Of a stretch of 64,000 nucleotides of DNA, positions 18,003-27,447 are shown piece by piece; position 1 is the stretch's first letter; every line of letters starts with the position of its first letter. A program made the position numbers and the translations under genes. Under the pieces are notes generated by a model. The model was not told the DNA's origin. It made no database searches and saw only the letters and a program-made list of their open reading frames with translations. Source of the DNA: Marinomonas primoryensis (GTDB taxonomy: Bacteria > Pseudomonadota > Gammaproteobacteria > Pseudomonadales > Marinomonadaceae); NCBI RefSeq assembly GCF_013372285.1, contig NZ_CP054301.1, positions 730,001-794,000 on the forward strand, given 5' to 3'.

Positions 18003-20567
18003 ATGACAGTTCAAACCGTAAAGATACTATCCGAGTTGGTAAATACGCCAGTCGATAAGCTACTAACTCAGATGAAAGACGCTGGGCTTCCTCAAACGAG
18101 TGCAAGCCAAGAAGTCTCTGAAGTTGAAAAGCAAACCTTGTTGAGTTTTTTGAAACGTCAACATGGTGAAGAAGATGATGGCAGCCAGCGTATTACTCTA
18201 CAACGTAAAACAACAAGTACGCTGTCTCGTGACGGCGGCAAAGCAGTAAATGTTGCTGTGAAAAAGAAGCGTACTTATGTAAAACGCGATGACGTTGATG
18301 AAGAGACTCAAAAGCAGGAAGAACTGCTTGCCAAGCGTCTTGTAGAAGAGCAGGCTGCAGAAGAAGCGCGTTTAGAAGAAGAACGTAAGCTAGAAAAAGA
18401 GAAGGCAGTCAAGGCTCAAGCTGAGGCTGAAGAAAAAGCGCGTCAAGAAGCAGTTGCAAGTACAGTCGTAGCAAAAGCTGACGCGGTAAATGATACGGAG
18501 CAGAATGTCTCCAGTACAGGAGCGGCAGAACCCGTGGAATCACCTAAGCAGCCAAAAGCAGCCAAAAAAGTGTCTCAGCCAGCGATGGAAAATAAGAAAC
18601 CAGCGGCGGCGCCTAAAGGTAAAAAAGGGCCAGTTAGACATGACAACGATAAAGATAAAGAAAAGCCTCGTGGTCGTAATAACCCAGAAAACAAACGCAC
18701 CTCTCGCGTTAATGTAAATGGCGAAGATGAGTTTTCTCGTCGTGGTAAGTTGGGCCGTAAAGGTAAGAAACCTTCTAAACAAGAACATGGTTTCCAAAAG
18801 CCTACTGCTAAAATGATTCACGAAGTGGCATTGCCAGAAAGTATCACTGTTGCTGATCTTGCTGAGAAAATGGCGGTGAAAGGCGCAGAAGTTATTAAGA
18901 TCATGTTTAAAATGGGCGCAATGGCGACTATTAACCAAACAATTGATCGTGAAACTGCGACTCTAGTAGTCGAAGAAATGGGTCATACCGTTAAATTCAT
19001 CGACGAAAATGCTGTTGAAAACGATATGATTGGCGCGATTGATTACGAAGGTGAAGCGATTAAACGTGCACCTGTAGTCACGGTTATGGGTCATGTAGAC
19101 CATGGTAAAACATCGTTGCTTGATTATATCCGTACAACACGAGTTGCGGCGGGTGAATCAGGTGGTATTACACAGCATATCGGTGCGTACCATGTTGAAA
19201 CGCCACATGGCATGGTGAGCTTTTTAGACACACCTGGACACGCTGCGTTTACTTCTATGCGTGCTCGTGGTGCTAAAGCGACTGATATTGTTATCCTTGT
19301 TTGTGCTGCCGACGATGGTGTAATGCCACAAACGATTGAAGCTATTCAGCATTCACGTGCTGCTGGCGTACCAATGGTTGTCGCTATCACTAAGATAGAC
19401 AAAGAAGGTGCTGACCTTGATCGTGTTAAAAACGAATTAGTCGCACAAGAAGTTGTTCCGGAAGAATGGGGCGGTGATGTTCAGTTTGTTGGCGTTTCTG
19501 CGAAGTCTGGTGAAGGCATTGAAGCGCTTCTAGAAGCGGTTCTACTACAATCTGAAGTGCTTGAGTTAACCGCTGTTCCTAGCTCTCCAGGCAAAGGTGT
19601 GGTTGTTGAATCTCGCCTTGATCGTGGTCGTGGCTCCGTTGCTACTGTGTTGGTTCAGAATGGTACTTTGCGTAAAGGCGATGTTGTTCTTGCTGGTCTA
19701 CAAATGGGCCGTGTTCGTGCCTTGCTAGATGAAAATGGCAACTCAATTGATGAAGCCGGACCGTCTATTCCTGTAGAAATTCTAGGTCTTGATGGCACGC
19801 CTGAAGCGGGTGAAGAATTCATCGTTGTTTCAGATGAGCGTAAAGCACGTGAAGTTGCTAATTTCCGCCAAGGAAAATACCGCGAAGTGCGTTTTGCTCG
19901 TCAGCATTCTGCTAAATTAGAGAATTTGTTCTCTGAAATGGGCAAAGATGAAGTTCGTACTTTGAACGTAGTTTTAAAAGCAGATGTTCGTGGTTCTCTG
20001 GAAGCTTTGATTAAGTCATTGACTGACATGAATACAGACGAAGTGAAAGTAAATGTTGTGTCTAGCGGCGTAGGTGGTATCACTGAAACCGACGCTACAT
20101 TAGCACTTGCTTCTGATGCCGTTATCTTTGGTTTTAATGTTCGTGCTGATAACTCTGCTAAGCAGTTTATCGAACGTGAGAGCATTGATCTTCGCTACTA
20201 CAGCATTATCTATAACATCATTGATGATGTTAAGTCTGCGTTGTCAGGTATGTTGTCTCCAGACCTACGTGAAGATATTAAAGGTACTGCCGAAGTTCGT
20301 GATGTATTCCGTTCGCCTAAGTTTGGTTTGATTGCCGGCTGTATGGTTGTCGAAGGTACTGTATTCCGTAATAAGCAGATTCGTGTTCTACGTGACGATG
20401 TGGTTATTTATGAAGGTGAACTTGAGTCTCTTCGTCGCTTTAAAGACGTAGTGAATGAAGTTAGCCGCGGTATGGAATGTGGTATCGGTGTGAAAAACTA
20501 CAACGATGTCAAAGTAGGCGATAAGATCGAGGTTTTTGAAACCGTCGAAGTTGCGCGTACGCTTTAA
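18003..20567 (+). CDS. infB: Translation initiation factor IF-2
   Basis: The 854-residue GTPase positions initiator tRNA on the 30S subunit and promotes subunit joining. The first 50 residues form the IF2_N domain, followed by a long charged Lys/Glu/Ala-rich linker (about 90-265) that is likely coiled coil and poorly conserved. The G domain starts near residue 355 with [16 protein letters not shown], then LDTPGHAAF and ITKIDKEG. Two beta-barrel domains and the C-terminal tRNA-binding domain complete it. In-frame internal starts that would give a shorter isoform, as in E. coli, were not assessed. AGGGGGAAC precedes the ATG. Confidence 0.97.
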   Translation: MTVQTVKILSELVNTPVDKLLTQMKDAGLPQTSASQEVSEVEKQTLLSFLKRQHGEEDDGSQRITLQRKTTSTLSRDGGKAVNVAVKKKRTYVKRDDVDEETQKQEELLAKRLVEEQAAEEARLEEERKLEKEKAVKAQAEAEEKARQEAVASTVVAKADAVNDTEQNVSSTGAAEPVESPKQPKAAKKVSQPAMENKKPAAAPKGKKGPVRHDNDKDKEKPRGRNNPENKRTSRVNVNGEDEFSRRGKLGRKGKKPSKQEHGFQKPTAKMIHEVALPESITVADLAEKMAVKGAEVIKIMFKMGAMATINQTIDRETATLVVEEMGHTVKFIDENAVENDMIGAIDYEGEAIKRAPVVTVMGHVDHGKTSLLDYIRTTRVAAGESGGITQHIGAYHVETPHGMVSFLDTPGHAAFTSMRARGAKATDIVILVCAADDGVMPQTIEAIQHSRAAGVPMVVAITKIDKEGADLDRVKNELVAQEVVPEEWGGDVQFVGVSAKSGEGIEALLEAVLLQSEVLELTAVPSSPGKGVVVESRLDRGRGSVATVLVQNGTLRKGDVVLAGLQMGRVRALLDENGNSIDEAGPSIPVEILGLDGTPEAGEEFIVVSDERKAREVANFRQGKYREVRFARQHSAKLENLFSEMGKDEVRTLNVVLKADVRGSLEALIKSLTDMNTDEVKVNVVSSGVGGITETDATLALASDAVIFGFNVRADNSAKQFIERESIDLRYYSIIYNIIDDVKSALSGMLSPDLREDIKGTAEVRDVFRSPKFGLIAGCMVVEGTVFRNKQIRVLRDDVVIYEGELESLRRFKDVVNEVSRGMECGIGVKNYNDVKVGDKIEVFETVEVARTL

Positions 20568-20578
20568 TAGGAAAAATC

Positions 20579-20968
20579 ATGGCAGGCGAATTTAGTCGTA
20601 CTAGTCGGATTGGTGACCAGCTCCAAAAGGAGCTGGCGTCCTTGATCCAGTTTGAAGTAAAGGATCCCCGCTTGGGATTGGTTACTGTCAACGAAGTGCG
20701 TGTTGCAAAAGATTTAGGTTATGCGGACATTTATTACACCGTGCTCGGTAAAGATGATCAGCCAGAAGTTTTGGCGGAAAATCAGGCTGCACTAGACAGT
20801 GCAAAAGGTTTTTTGCGTCGTCGTTTGGCTAAAGAAGTAAAACTTCGTGTTATGCCGCATTTACGTTTTCATTATGACCAGAGTGTGGTCAATGGTTCGC
20901 GAATGTCTGCTCTTATCGACGAAGCAATTCGTGATGATGAGACAAAAACCGGTAACGAAGACGAGTAA
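20579..20968 (+). CDS. rbfA: 30S ribosome-binding factor A
   Basis: The 129-residue KH-fold protein binds the 30S subunit during late 16S rRNA maturation and cold adaptation. Family segments are SRTSRIGDQLQKELASLIQ near the start, KDPRLGLVTVNEV, and LRVMPHLRFHYDQSV near residue 95. The gene begins 11 bp after infB and ends 9 bp before truB, consistent with one transcript. The C-terminal tail is acidic. Confidence 0.95.
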   Translation: MAGEFSRTSRIGDQLQKELASLIQFEVKDPRLGLVTVNEVRVAKDLGYADIYYTVLGKDDQPEVLAENQAALDSAKGFLRRRLAKEVKLRVMPHLRFHYDQSVVNGSRMSALIDEAIRDDETKTGNEDE

Positions 20969-20977
20969 TGAGTTCGT

Positions 20978-21907
20978 ATGTCTAAGACAAAATGGCGTTC
21001 AGTAGACGGTATTGTTCTACTGAATAAGCCCATCGGTTTAAGCTCGAACCAAGCGTTACAGCGTGTTCGCCGCCTTTATCGGGCCGCGAAAGCGGGACAC
21101 ACTGGAGCGCTTGACCCTTTAGCAACCGGTATGTTGCCATTGTGTTTGGGTGAAGCGACCAAGTTTTCACAATTCCTATTGGATGCAGATAAACGTTATG
21201 TGACCTGTATTCAGTTAGGAAAAAGAACCACTACGGGAGACCGTGAGGGTGAGATACTGACTGATGAAGAGATTCCAGCACTAACTGATGAACAGCTTGA
21301 GCTAGTATTGGATTGTTTTCGAGGTGAGATTGAACAGATACCACCTATGTATTCTGCACTGAAGCACGAAGGTAAGCCTTTGTATGAATATGCCCGCCAA
21401 GGCATTGTTATAGAGAGAAAACGCCGTCGTGTTACTATTGCTGATCTGACTCTCTTGTCTAGAACGGAAGACACGCTGACGTTAGATATTCAATGTACCA
21501 AGGGCACTTATATTCGAACTATTGGTGAAGATATAGGGGAGGCGCTTGGTTGTGGTGCTCATTTGCATTCATTGTACAGAGTGTCTACGGCAGGATATTC
21601 GCCAGACCGTATGTTGACACTGGAAGAGTTCGAACGCATTGCTGAGCAAGGTGAAGCTGAGTTAGATACCTATTTAATGACAATGGATACTGCTGTTGAG
21701 CATTTGAATAGAGTCGAATTGCTTGCTGAAGACACAAGAGAAATGCTATTCGGTAGAAGTGTCTCTAATCTAACTTCATTTACGGATGGCAGTTTGGTTA
21801 GGTTATACGATCAAAACACCCAGCGGTTTTTGGGCTTAGGCGTGTTGAAAGATACGATTATTAGGCCGCATAGACTCGTAAATACCAGTGAGTTGGCTAA
21901 CGTTTAG
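20978..21907 (+). CDS. truB: tRNA pseudouridine-55 synthase
   Basis: The 309-residue enzyme makes pseudouridine 55 in the T loop of tRNAs. The catalytic aspartate lies in GHTGALDPLATGMLPLCLGEATKF, about residue 47. KGTYIRTIGEDIGEALGCGAHL and the KPLYEYARQGI segment match TruB, and a C-terminal extension resembles the PUA-like end. The weak hairpin AGGATA/TATCCT just after the stop (21926-21955) is followed by a T-rich stretch and may reduce readthrough to rpsO. Confidence 0.96.
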   Translation: MSKTKWRSVDGIVLLNKPIGLSSNQALQRVRRLYRAAKAGHTGALDPLATGMLPLCLGEATKFSQFLLDADKRYVTCIQLGKRTTTGDREGEILTDEEIPALTDEQLELVLDCFRGEIEQIPPMYSALKHEGKPLYEYARQGIVIERKRRRVTIADLTLLSRTEDTLTLDIQCTKGTYIRTIGEDIGEALGCGAHLHSLYRVSTAGYSPDRMLTLEEFERIAEQGEAELDTYLMTMDTAVEHLNRVELLAEDTREMLFGRSVSNLTSFTDGSLVRLYDQNTQRFLGLGVLKDTIIRPHRLVNTSELANV

Positions 21908-21993
21908 TGTTAGACTGGCTTGCATAGGATAACTGAAAATATGCTCGGCTATCCTTTACTTTTAAATAGCATATTAATTTGGAGAAAAAGATT

Positions 21994-22263
21994 ATGGCAT
22001 TAACTGCAGAATCAAAAGCAGCGTTGGTTAAAGAGTTTCAAGTAGCGGAAGGCGACACTGGTTCTCCTGAAGTTCAAGTAGCATTGTTGACTAAGAACAT
22101 CGAAGGTCTACAAGGTCACTTTAAAGCTCATATCCATGACCACCATTCTCGCCGCGGTCTAATCCGCATGGTAAACCAACGTCGTAAATTGTTGGATTAC
22201 CTTAAGCGTAAAGATGCAGCTCGTTACACTGGTTTGATCAAAAAACTAGGTCTGCGTCGCTAA
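21994..22263 (+). CDS. rpsO: 30S ribosomal protein S15
   Basis: The 89-residue protein binds 16S rRNA in the central domain of the 30S subunit. [19 protein letters not shown] and [23 protein letters not shown] are its rRNA-binding helices, and the length is exactly that of E. coli S15. The ATG at 21994 follows GGAG by nine bases; a TTG at 21979 overlaps the GGAG and is rejected. It is followed by a strong terminator, so pnp probably also has its own promoter or depends on readthrough. Confidence 0.97.
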   Translation: MALTAESKAALVKEFQVAEGDTGSPEVQVALLTKNIEGLQGHFKAHIHDHHSRRGLIRMVNQRRKLLDYLKRKDAARYTGLIKKLGLRR

Positions 22264-22273
22264 GACTGAGGAA

Positions 22274-22302
22274 GGGCCATAAATTATTATGGCCCTTTTT
22301 TT
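22274..22302 (+). terminator. Intrinsic terminator after rpsO
   Basis: The perfect 9-bp stem GGGCCATAA (22274-22282) / TTATGGCCC (22287-22295) closes loop ATTA and is followed by seven T. It separates rpsO from the pnp leader. Confidence 0.9.
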
Positions 22303-22307
22303 ATTGG

Positions 22308-22411
22308 TCTCCCAAGGGATAGCCTGTACTTCATATGTGCTTTTCTCGTAGAGAGTTAAGAGATAAAAGAGTTCATATGAGTACTGGCTTAAAAAGATGC
22401 TCTTTGGGAGA
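22308..22411 (+). promoter_or_regulatory. Long pnp leader hairpin, probable RNase III processing site
   Basis: TCTCCCAA (22308-22315) pairs with TTGGGAGA (22404-22411). AGCC plus the TGTACTTCATATG segment (22321-22337) pairs with CATATGAGTACTGGCT (22374-22389) apart from small bulges. An inner CTTTT/AAAAG stem closes the top. The whole forms one imperfect 104-nt hairpin ending about 30 bp before the pnp start. In E. coli, RNase III cuts such a hairpin and PNPase then destabilises its own mRNA. Confidence 0.75.
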
Positions 22412-22441
22412 AAGTGATTTTTTTAATGAAAAGGAATACGT

Positions 22442-24550
22442 GTGAGTATTACAACTAAAACTTTCCAGTTTGGTAACGACACCGTTACTATCGAAACCGG
22501 CCGTATCGCTCGTCAAGCGACAGGTGCTGTATTATGTACTATTGGTGATGCACAAGTACTTGCCACTGTAGTAGGCTCTAAAACAGCAAGAGCTGGCCAA
22601 GACTTTTTCCCTCTTTCTGTTCATTACCAAGAGCGTGCATACGCTGTCGGTAAAATCCCAGGTGGTTTCTTAAAGCGTGAAGGTCGTCCTTCTGAAAAAG
22701 AAACACTGACTTCTCGTTTAATCGACCGTCCAATTCGCCCATTGTTTCCTAAAGGGTACATGAACGAAGTTCAGGTTGTTTGTACTGTTATGTCGACTAA
22801 CACTAACTTAGACGCTGATATTGCGGCTATGTTGGCAACGTCTGCCGCATTGACTATTTCTGGTATCCCTTTCAATGGACCAATCGGTGCAGCACGAGTT
22901 GGCTTCAATGATGAGTCTGGTTACATACTTAACCCTAGTTATTCTGACTTAGATGGTTCTTTGTTGGATATGGTTGTGGCAGGCACAAAAGACGCTGTAC
23001 TAATGGTTGAGTCTGAAGCTCAAGAGCTAACGGAAGACGAAATGTTGGGTGCGGTTCTTTACGCGCACAAAGAAATGCAAGTCGCTATCTCTGCGATTAC
23101 TGAATTTGCAGCAGAAGCTGGTAAGCCTCGTTGGGAATGGGAAGCAGAAACAGTAAATGCTTCATTGACCGACGCATTGGCAACAGGTTATGCCGATCAA
23201 GTCGCAGAAGCTTATGGCATCAGCGAAAAAATGGCGCGCTACGCTAAATTAGGCGAAGTACGTAATGCTGCTATCGCCGCTTTGGTTACTGAAGGTGGTG
23301 AGTTTACTGAAGCCGACGTTACGGGCGCTTTCTCTAAACTTGAGAAACGTACTGTTCGTCGTCGTGTTATCGATGGTCAATCGCGTATTGATGGTCGTGA
23401 TAATAAAACAGTTCGTCCAATCAGTGTTGAAGTGGGAATGCTTAGCAAAACTCATGGTTCTGCTTTGTTTACTCGTGGTGAAACACAAGCAATTGCGACT
23501 TGTACTCTAGGCACAAGCCGTGATGCGCAAATGACTGATGGCTTGACTGGCGAAAGTAAAGACAGCTTCATGCTGCATTACAACTTTCCTCCTTACTCTG
23601 TTGGTGAGTGTGGTCGCATGGGCGGTGTTGGTCGTCGTGAGATTGGTCACGGTCGTTTAGCTCGTCGTGGTGTTCAAGCTGTATTGCCAAGCGAAGACGA
23701 ATTCCCATACACAATTCGTATCGTTTCTGAGATCACTGAATCAAACGGTTCAAGCTCTATGGCGTCTGTTTGTGGCGCGTCGTTGGCGATGATGGATGCA
23801 GGTGTTCCTCTTAAAGCCCCAGTTGCTGGTATCGCAATGGGTCTTATTAAAGAAGACGATGGTTTTGCTGTATTGACTGACATCTTGGGTGACGAAGATC
23901 ACCTAGGTGATATGGACTTTAAAGTTGCTGGTACAGAAGAAGGTATTACAGCACTTCAAATGGACATTAAAATTGAAGGCATCAATGAAGAAATCATGGA
24001 TATCGCTCTAACCCAAGCAATGGAAGCGCGTAAGCACATCCTGCGTGAAATGGCTGTTGTCATTGGTTATGCTCGTCCAGAAGTTTCTCCAAATGCGCCA
24101 TCTATGGCGACGATCAAAATTGATCCTGAGAAAATTCGTGACGTTATCGGTAAGGGTGGTGCGATGATTCGTTCTATTACCGAACAAACGGGTGCGTCAA
24201 TCGACCTTGATGATGATGGTACAGTACGCATTTATGCGGCTGATAAGTCGTCTTCTGATGCGGCTTTGTTGAAAATCCATGAAATCACAGCGGAAGCTGA
24301 AGTTGATAAACTTTACAAAGGTAAAGTAGTTCGTCTTGCTGAATTCGGTGCTTTCGTAAATATCTTACCTGGTAAAGATGGTTTGGTTCACATCTCTCAG
24401 ATCGCTGAAGAGCGTATCCGTGCGGTGACAGACTTCCTTTCTGAAGGTCAAGAAGTTATCGTTAAAGTTCTAGATGTTGATGCGCGTGGCCGTATTAAAT
24501 TGTCTATGAAAGACGTAACGGAAGAAGAGAAAGCCGCTTACACTGAGTAA
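22442..24550 (+). CDS. pnp: Polyribonucleotide nucleotidyltransferase (PNPase)
   Basis: The 702-residue 3'-to-5' phosphorolytic exoribonuclease is part of the RNA degradosome. It has two RNase PH domains (about 10-210 and 310-540, with [14 protein letters not shown] and the [20 protein letters not shown] segment), a linking helical domain, a KH domain ([16 protein letters not shown], about 563-578) and an S1 domain (about 620-695). The GTG at 22442 is preceded by AAAAGGA at good spacing and matches the family N-terminus. Expression is probably autoregulated through the hairpin in its leader. Confidence 0.97.
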   Translation: MSITTKTFQFGNDTVTIETGRIARQATGAVLCTIGDAQVLATVVGSKTARAGQDFFPLSVHYQERAYAVGKIPGGFLKREGRPSEKETLTSRLIDRPIRPLFPKGYMNEVQVVCTVMSTNTNLDADIAAMLATSAALTISGIPFNGPIGAARVGFNDESGYILNPSYSDLDGSLLDMVVAGTKDAVLMVESEAQELTEDEMLGAVLYAHKEMQVAISAITEFAAEAGKPRWEWEAETVNASLTDALATGYADQVAEAYGISEKMARYAKLGEVRNAAIAALVTEGGEFTEADVTGAFSKLEKRTVRRRVIDGQSRIDGRDNKTVRPISVEVGMLSKTHGSALFTRGETQAIATCTLGTSRDAQMTDGLTGESKDSFMLHYNFPPYSVGECGRMGGVGRREIGHGRLARRGVQAVLPSEDEFPYTIRIVSEITESNGSSSMASVCGASLAMMDAGVPLKAPVAGIAMGLIKEDDGFAVLTDILGDEDHLGDMDFKVAGTEEGITALQMDIKIEGINEEIMDIALTQAMEARKHILREMAVVIGYARPEVSPNAPSMATIKIDPEKIRDVIGKGGAMIRSITEQTGASIDLDDDGTVRIYAADKSSSDAALLKIHEITAEAEVDKLYKGKVVRLAEFGAFVNILPGKDGLVHISQIAEERIRAVTDFLSEGQEVIVKVLDVDARGRIKLSMKDVTEEEKAAYTE

Positions 24551-24573
24551 TAACTTAGTTGAAAGATAGGTTT

Positions 24574-24605
24574 AAAAAGGGTGCTATTTGTAGCACCCTT
24601 TTTTT
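24574..24605 (+). terminator. Intrinsic terminator after pnp
   Basis: The stem AAGGGTGCTA pairs with TAGCACCCTT around loop TTTG and is followed by a T run to 24605. It closes the rimP-to-pnp gene block. Confidence 0.92.
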
Positions 24606-24712
24606 GTGTTTAATGGAATAAATCAATTAAGATAGAATGGTCTAATATTAATTAACCCCAATGAATCGATCGGCCTTAATGGCGGACTTACTTATTAATG
24701 AAGGGAAGTACG

Positions 24713-25303
24713 ATGAAATTGAAACTTGCAGTTGTCTTGGTTGCCAGTGTTGCTTTAGTGGCGTGTAGTAAAGATGTTGTAAACACCCCAGCGGTCGCCG
24801 TTCCAGACTGTGTGTTCGCAGATGGTTCAAATCAAGCGGCACCTGATTGGGTTTGTGGTGCGCCACTAGAGGGTGTGGCTTTGTCTGCTGTTGGTTACAG
24901 TGAAAAATCGGCTGCAGGGCCTAATTATATGAAACAAATGGCCGCGACAGCTGCTCGAGTAGAGTTGGCTCAAGTACTGAGTGTTGACTTGCAAAATATG
25001 GTTAAGCAGTACGTTGAGACCACAGGCGCTGGCGATGCAGAAACAGTCGATCGCGTGAACAGTGTTGTAACCAAACAAGTGACTGAGCAAAAATTGATTG
25101 GTTCTCAGGTGGTTCGTCAAATGCCAACGCCGTCTGGTGGTCTGGTTGTATTGGTGGGTTTAGACCCAGCACAAGCGGAAGGTATTGCAGAAAGTATTTT
25201 GCGTACTTCTATGAGAAATGAAGCGGCTTTGTTTCAAAAACTAGAATCTGAAAAGAGTTTCGATGAGCTAGCGTCAGAAATTGCGAAACGCCACGCTAAC
25301 TAA
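24713..25303 (+). CDS. LPP20-like lipoprotein
   Basis: The 196-residue protein has a lipoprotein signal peptide (KLKLAVVLVASVALVAC) with lipobox LVAC and lipidated cysteine at about residue 18, followed by SKD. Aspartate is at +3 rather than +2, so outer-membrane sorting is more likely than inner-membrane retention. The body (AVGYSEKSAAGPNYMKQMAATAARVELAQVLSVDLQ and later VRQMPTPSGGLVVLVGLD) resembles the LPP20 lipoprotein family, whose role is unknown. The ATG at 24713 is chosen because the earlier ATG at 24698 overlaps the GAAGGGA ribosome binding site. It stands alone after the pnp terminator. Confidence 0.8.
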   Translation: MKLKLAVVLVASVALVACSKDVVNTPAVAVPDCVFADGSNQAAPDWVCGAPLEGVALSAVGYSEKSAAGPNYMKQMAATAARVELAQVLSVDLQNMVKQYVETTGAGDAETVDRVNSVVTKQVTEQKLIGSQVVRQMPTPSGGLVVLVGLDPAQAEGIAESILRTSMRNEAALFQKLESEKSFDELASEIAKRHAN

Positions 25304-25308
25304 CCTAT

Positions 25309-25354
25309 AAGTGATGAGTAACGCTAATATTGTTGCTCATCACTTACTGTTTTT
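25309..25354 (+). terminator. Intrinsic terminator between convergent genes
   Basis: AAGTGATGAG (25309-25318) pairs perfectly with CTCATCACTT (25336-25345), with three more pairs inside. A short T run follows at 25349-25354, four bases after the stem, so it is weaker than the others. Confidence 0.6.
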
Positions 25355-25365
25355 CATAAGGTTAA

Positions 25366-25776
25366 TTACTGGGTATTTTCGTCATTAAAGATAGGGGTTG
25401 GCTTCTTATTTTCATCGACGGCGACAAAGTTAAAATGTCCTGTTATAGCTTTTGTGCGTTTATCACTGTCTAGTTGTTCGAGAAAAATAGACACTTCTAC
25501 CTTTAGGGATGTTCGCCCAACGTGAACAACACGGGCAATTAATTCTATCAAGATTCCAGAAGGGATAGGTTGTTTGAAATCGATCTGCTCTGTCGAAATG
25601 GTCACCATCGTTTTTCTAGAAAAACGCGTTGCTGCAATATAAGCCACTTCGTCCATCCATTGCAGGGCGATGCCTCCAAATAATGTGTCATAGTGATTTG
25701 TTGTGGCTGGAAACACCATTTTAGCGACACGTGTTTCTGATATTTCTTCACGTTTTTGAATGAGTAGCTTGTTCAT
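25366..25776 (-). CDS. Acyl-CoA thioesterase, hotdog fold
   Basis: The 136-residue protein is a hotdog-fold thioesterase of the YciA/BFIT type. NHYDTLFGGIALQWMDEVAYIAATRFSR carries the family's active-site region (N and D positions), and TISTEQIDFKQPIPSGILIELIARVVHVGRTSLKVEV forms the core strands. It would hydrolyse acyl-CoA esters to free acid and CoA; chain length preference cannot be told. I start at ATG 25776, with AAAGGG ten bases upstream. The frame continues to 25818 but lacks a site there. The start codon shares the CATG with the divergent lipoprotein gene. Confidence 0.88.
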   Translation of the reverse strand: MNKLLIQKREEISETRVAKMVFPATTNHYDTLFGGIALQWMDEVAYIAATRFSRKTMVTISTEQIDFKQPIPSGILIELIARVVHVGRTSLKVEVSIFLEQLDSDKRTKAITGHFNFVAVDENKKPTPIFNDENTQ

Positions 25777-26800
25777 GTTAGTAAAACCCTTTCTTACTAT
25801 GATTCTGTTGAGCAGCATTATACTCGTTGCCTTTAGTGGTTGTGATACTCGTTTTAAACCGGAGACTGTTTTATCGGGGTATGTAACAGATTTAAATCGT
25901 TCTCAGTCCCTCTCTATTCCTTCACCAGCAATTGTAATGCCAATTAGCTTGCCTGCATTACGAGATCGTCAGAAAGTGTTATCCACATTTGACATTGGGT
26001 TGTTAGATTTTTTATCTCTGCAGTATTGTGATGTTGGTATGGTAGCGGGTAAAAAAAACAGTATTCTTGGTAAGGTTATGCCTGATAGTCAGCGGTTCTT
26101 GTATGAACTGGATATTATCCGAGCTATTGAATCATGTGATATTACGGATGTGAACTTGGCGAAAGAGTTGGGTCGAATGGCCCAACAAAAGCGTCTTGAG
26201 TTGCCGGTGGCTTTTGGAAACGCGCTTTTTAATGGCGCGGAGGGGAAAGCATTTTTTAGTTTGTCGAATGGTTTTCTCCCTCTGGACTATTCCTCCGCCG
26301 ACCAGCAGGCGTTATTGGGCGCGTTGCACCGTTTGGTTGATATAGGAAAAGGTCTCAGTGATTTACCGAAGGTTGATACAGCGGTATTCGAAGGTGATTT
26401 GAAAACATTAATGGGCAGTGAATATGCTGGAAGACTGCTGTACACATTAGCCCAAATAACACGTTATTTAAGGTCAGTATCGAATGAGGTGGGTGGATTG
26501 GGTAGTGCTTCATGCGGACCTTCTATGACATATATTAAGCATCAATTTGAAGTGCATTACGTCAATATCATTCAGCCTTACATGGGCAGAATAAATCACA
26601 GTGCGTATCAAGTTTTGCCTCTTCTTAATCAATTGGCCGAGTTGAGTGCTCCGCTGAGTTTTGAAATGTCGGTCTTTTTAAATCAACTTTCATTGACTAA
26701 GTCAGGCAGTGAGTGGCTACGGTATCAGCAATCTTCTCAATCACATGCTAAAAACTGGAGTCGTTTGTTTGATTTGTGTGCTATTTCACTTAAAGGATAA
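25775..26800 (+). CDS. DUF3080-type lipoprotein
   Basis: The protein of 341 residues has a lipoprotein signal peptide (MLVKPFLTMILLSSIILVAFSGC) with lipobox FSGC at about residue 23. The segment ALRDRQKVLSTFDIGLLDFLSLQYCDVGMVAGKKNSILGKVMPDSQRFLYEL is characteristic of DUF3080, a family I recall from marine gammaproteobacteria with no known function. Four further cysteines could form disulfides in the periplasm. ATG 25775 gives a normal signal peptide; ATG 25760 would add five residues and overlap the thioesterase gene. It ends two bases before the convergent small gene at 26803. Confidence 0.78.
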   Translation: MLVKPFLTMILLSSIILVAFSGCDTRFKPETVLSGYVTDLNRSQSLSIPSPAIVMPISLPALRDRQKVLSTFDIGLLDFLSLQYCDVGMVAGKKNSILGKVMPDSQRFLYELDIIRAIESCDITDVNLAKELGRMAQQKRLELPVAFGNALFNGAEGKAFFSLSNGFLPLDYSSADQQALLGALHRLVDIGKGLSDLPKVDTAVFEGDLKTLMGSEYAGRLLYTLAQITRYLRSVSNEVGGLGSASCGPSMTYIKHQFEVHYVNIIQPYMGRINHSAYQVLPLLNQLAELSAPLSFEMSVFLNQLSLTKSGSEWLRYQQSSQSHAKNWSRLFDLCAISLKG

Positions 26801-26802
26801 AT

Positions 26803-27126
26803 TTAGATTCGTATATTGATTTGTTGCTCTAAACTTTCAACCGCATCGTATTGGTAAGCGGGACCTTCTGCTAATGGCTCGAAGCTTAGTGCCTTTAATA
26901 AGGCGATATTCGCAATGGGGTTTTCTTCAATACTGTGGGAAAAATACATTGGACGAGTAATGGCATGCGGTTGATGAAAACTCAATGTGTCAGGTGTATT
27001 TATTAATGGTGGACCTGGCTGATTAAACAAACTCATTAATAAGGCGAATTGAGCATTGCCAGAAACCGGTTTGCCCGCTTTACTACTTTGGGTTACCTGT
27101 GTTTCAACAATTTCTCTGATATTCAT
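26803..27126 (-). CDS. Small hypothetical protein, 107 aa
   Basis: I do not recognise this protein. It is 107 residues, soluble, without a signal peptide or cysteine. The first half is polar (MNIREIVETQVTQSSKAGKPVSG) and the later part includes SFHQPHAITRPMYFSHSIEENPIANIALLKALSFEPLAEGPAYQYDAVESLEQQI, with a likely helix around residues 70-85. The ribosome binding site is weak (TAGG about seven bases before the ATG). Dense packing against the convergent lipoprotein gene and the lack of any competing frame support it as real. Confidence 0.55.
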   Translation of the reverse strand: MNIREIVETQVTQSSKAGKPVSGNAQFALLMSLFNQPGPPLINTPDTLSFHQPHAITRPMYFSHSIEENPIANIALLKALSFEPLAEGPAYQYDAVESLEQQINIRI

Positions 27127-27447
27127 CTAGATGCCTATTAAATTATCTACGATAACGCTATCGGCACAGAGCGATTTTTCTTAAAGAAAACAGTGAATTA
27201 ATTAGAAAAACTGCACAAGTGATATACGGGCGTTATTGCCATTTGCTCAATACGGGCGAAATAGAATTTTATTGCGGTTGTTAAATGTTATTTTTTGTAT
27301 GTAGGTTCATCAAAATTTGTTCAATGTGTGGCTCAAACTGTATAAGCATCGTACTATAAAGCATTATAGATCAACTGTATTTTTAGGATCTGTTGCTTTA
27401 ATTAAGACAAGTGAGCCGTTTTATATCAGTACGGTGAGGCATAGTGA
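27127..27447. other. Divergent intergenic region before the diguanylate cyclase gene
   Basis: This 321-bp AT-rich region carries a 9-bp direct repeat ATACGGGCG at 27224-27232 and 27250-27258, spaced 26 bp start to start. A short palindrome TTTCTTAAAGAAA lies near 27178-27190. No promoter could be assigned with confidence and no coding frame is present. Confidence 0.5.
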
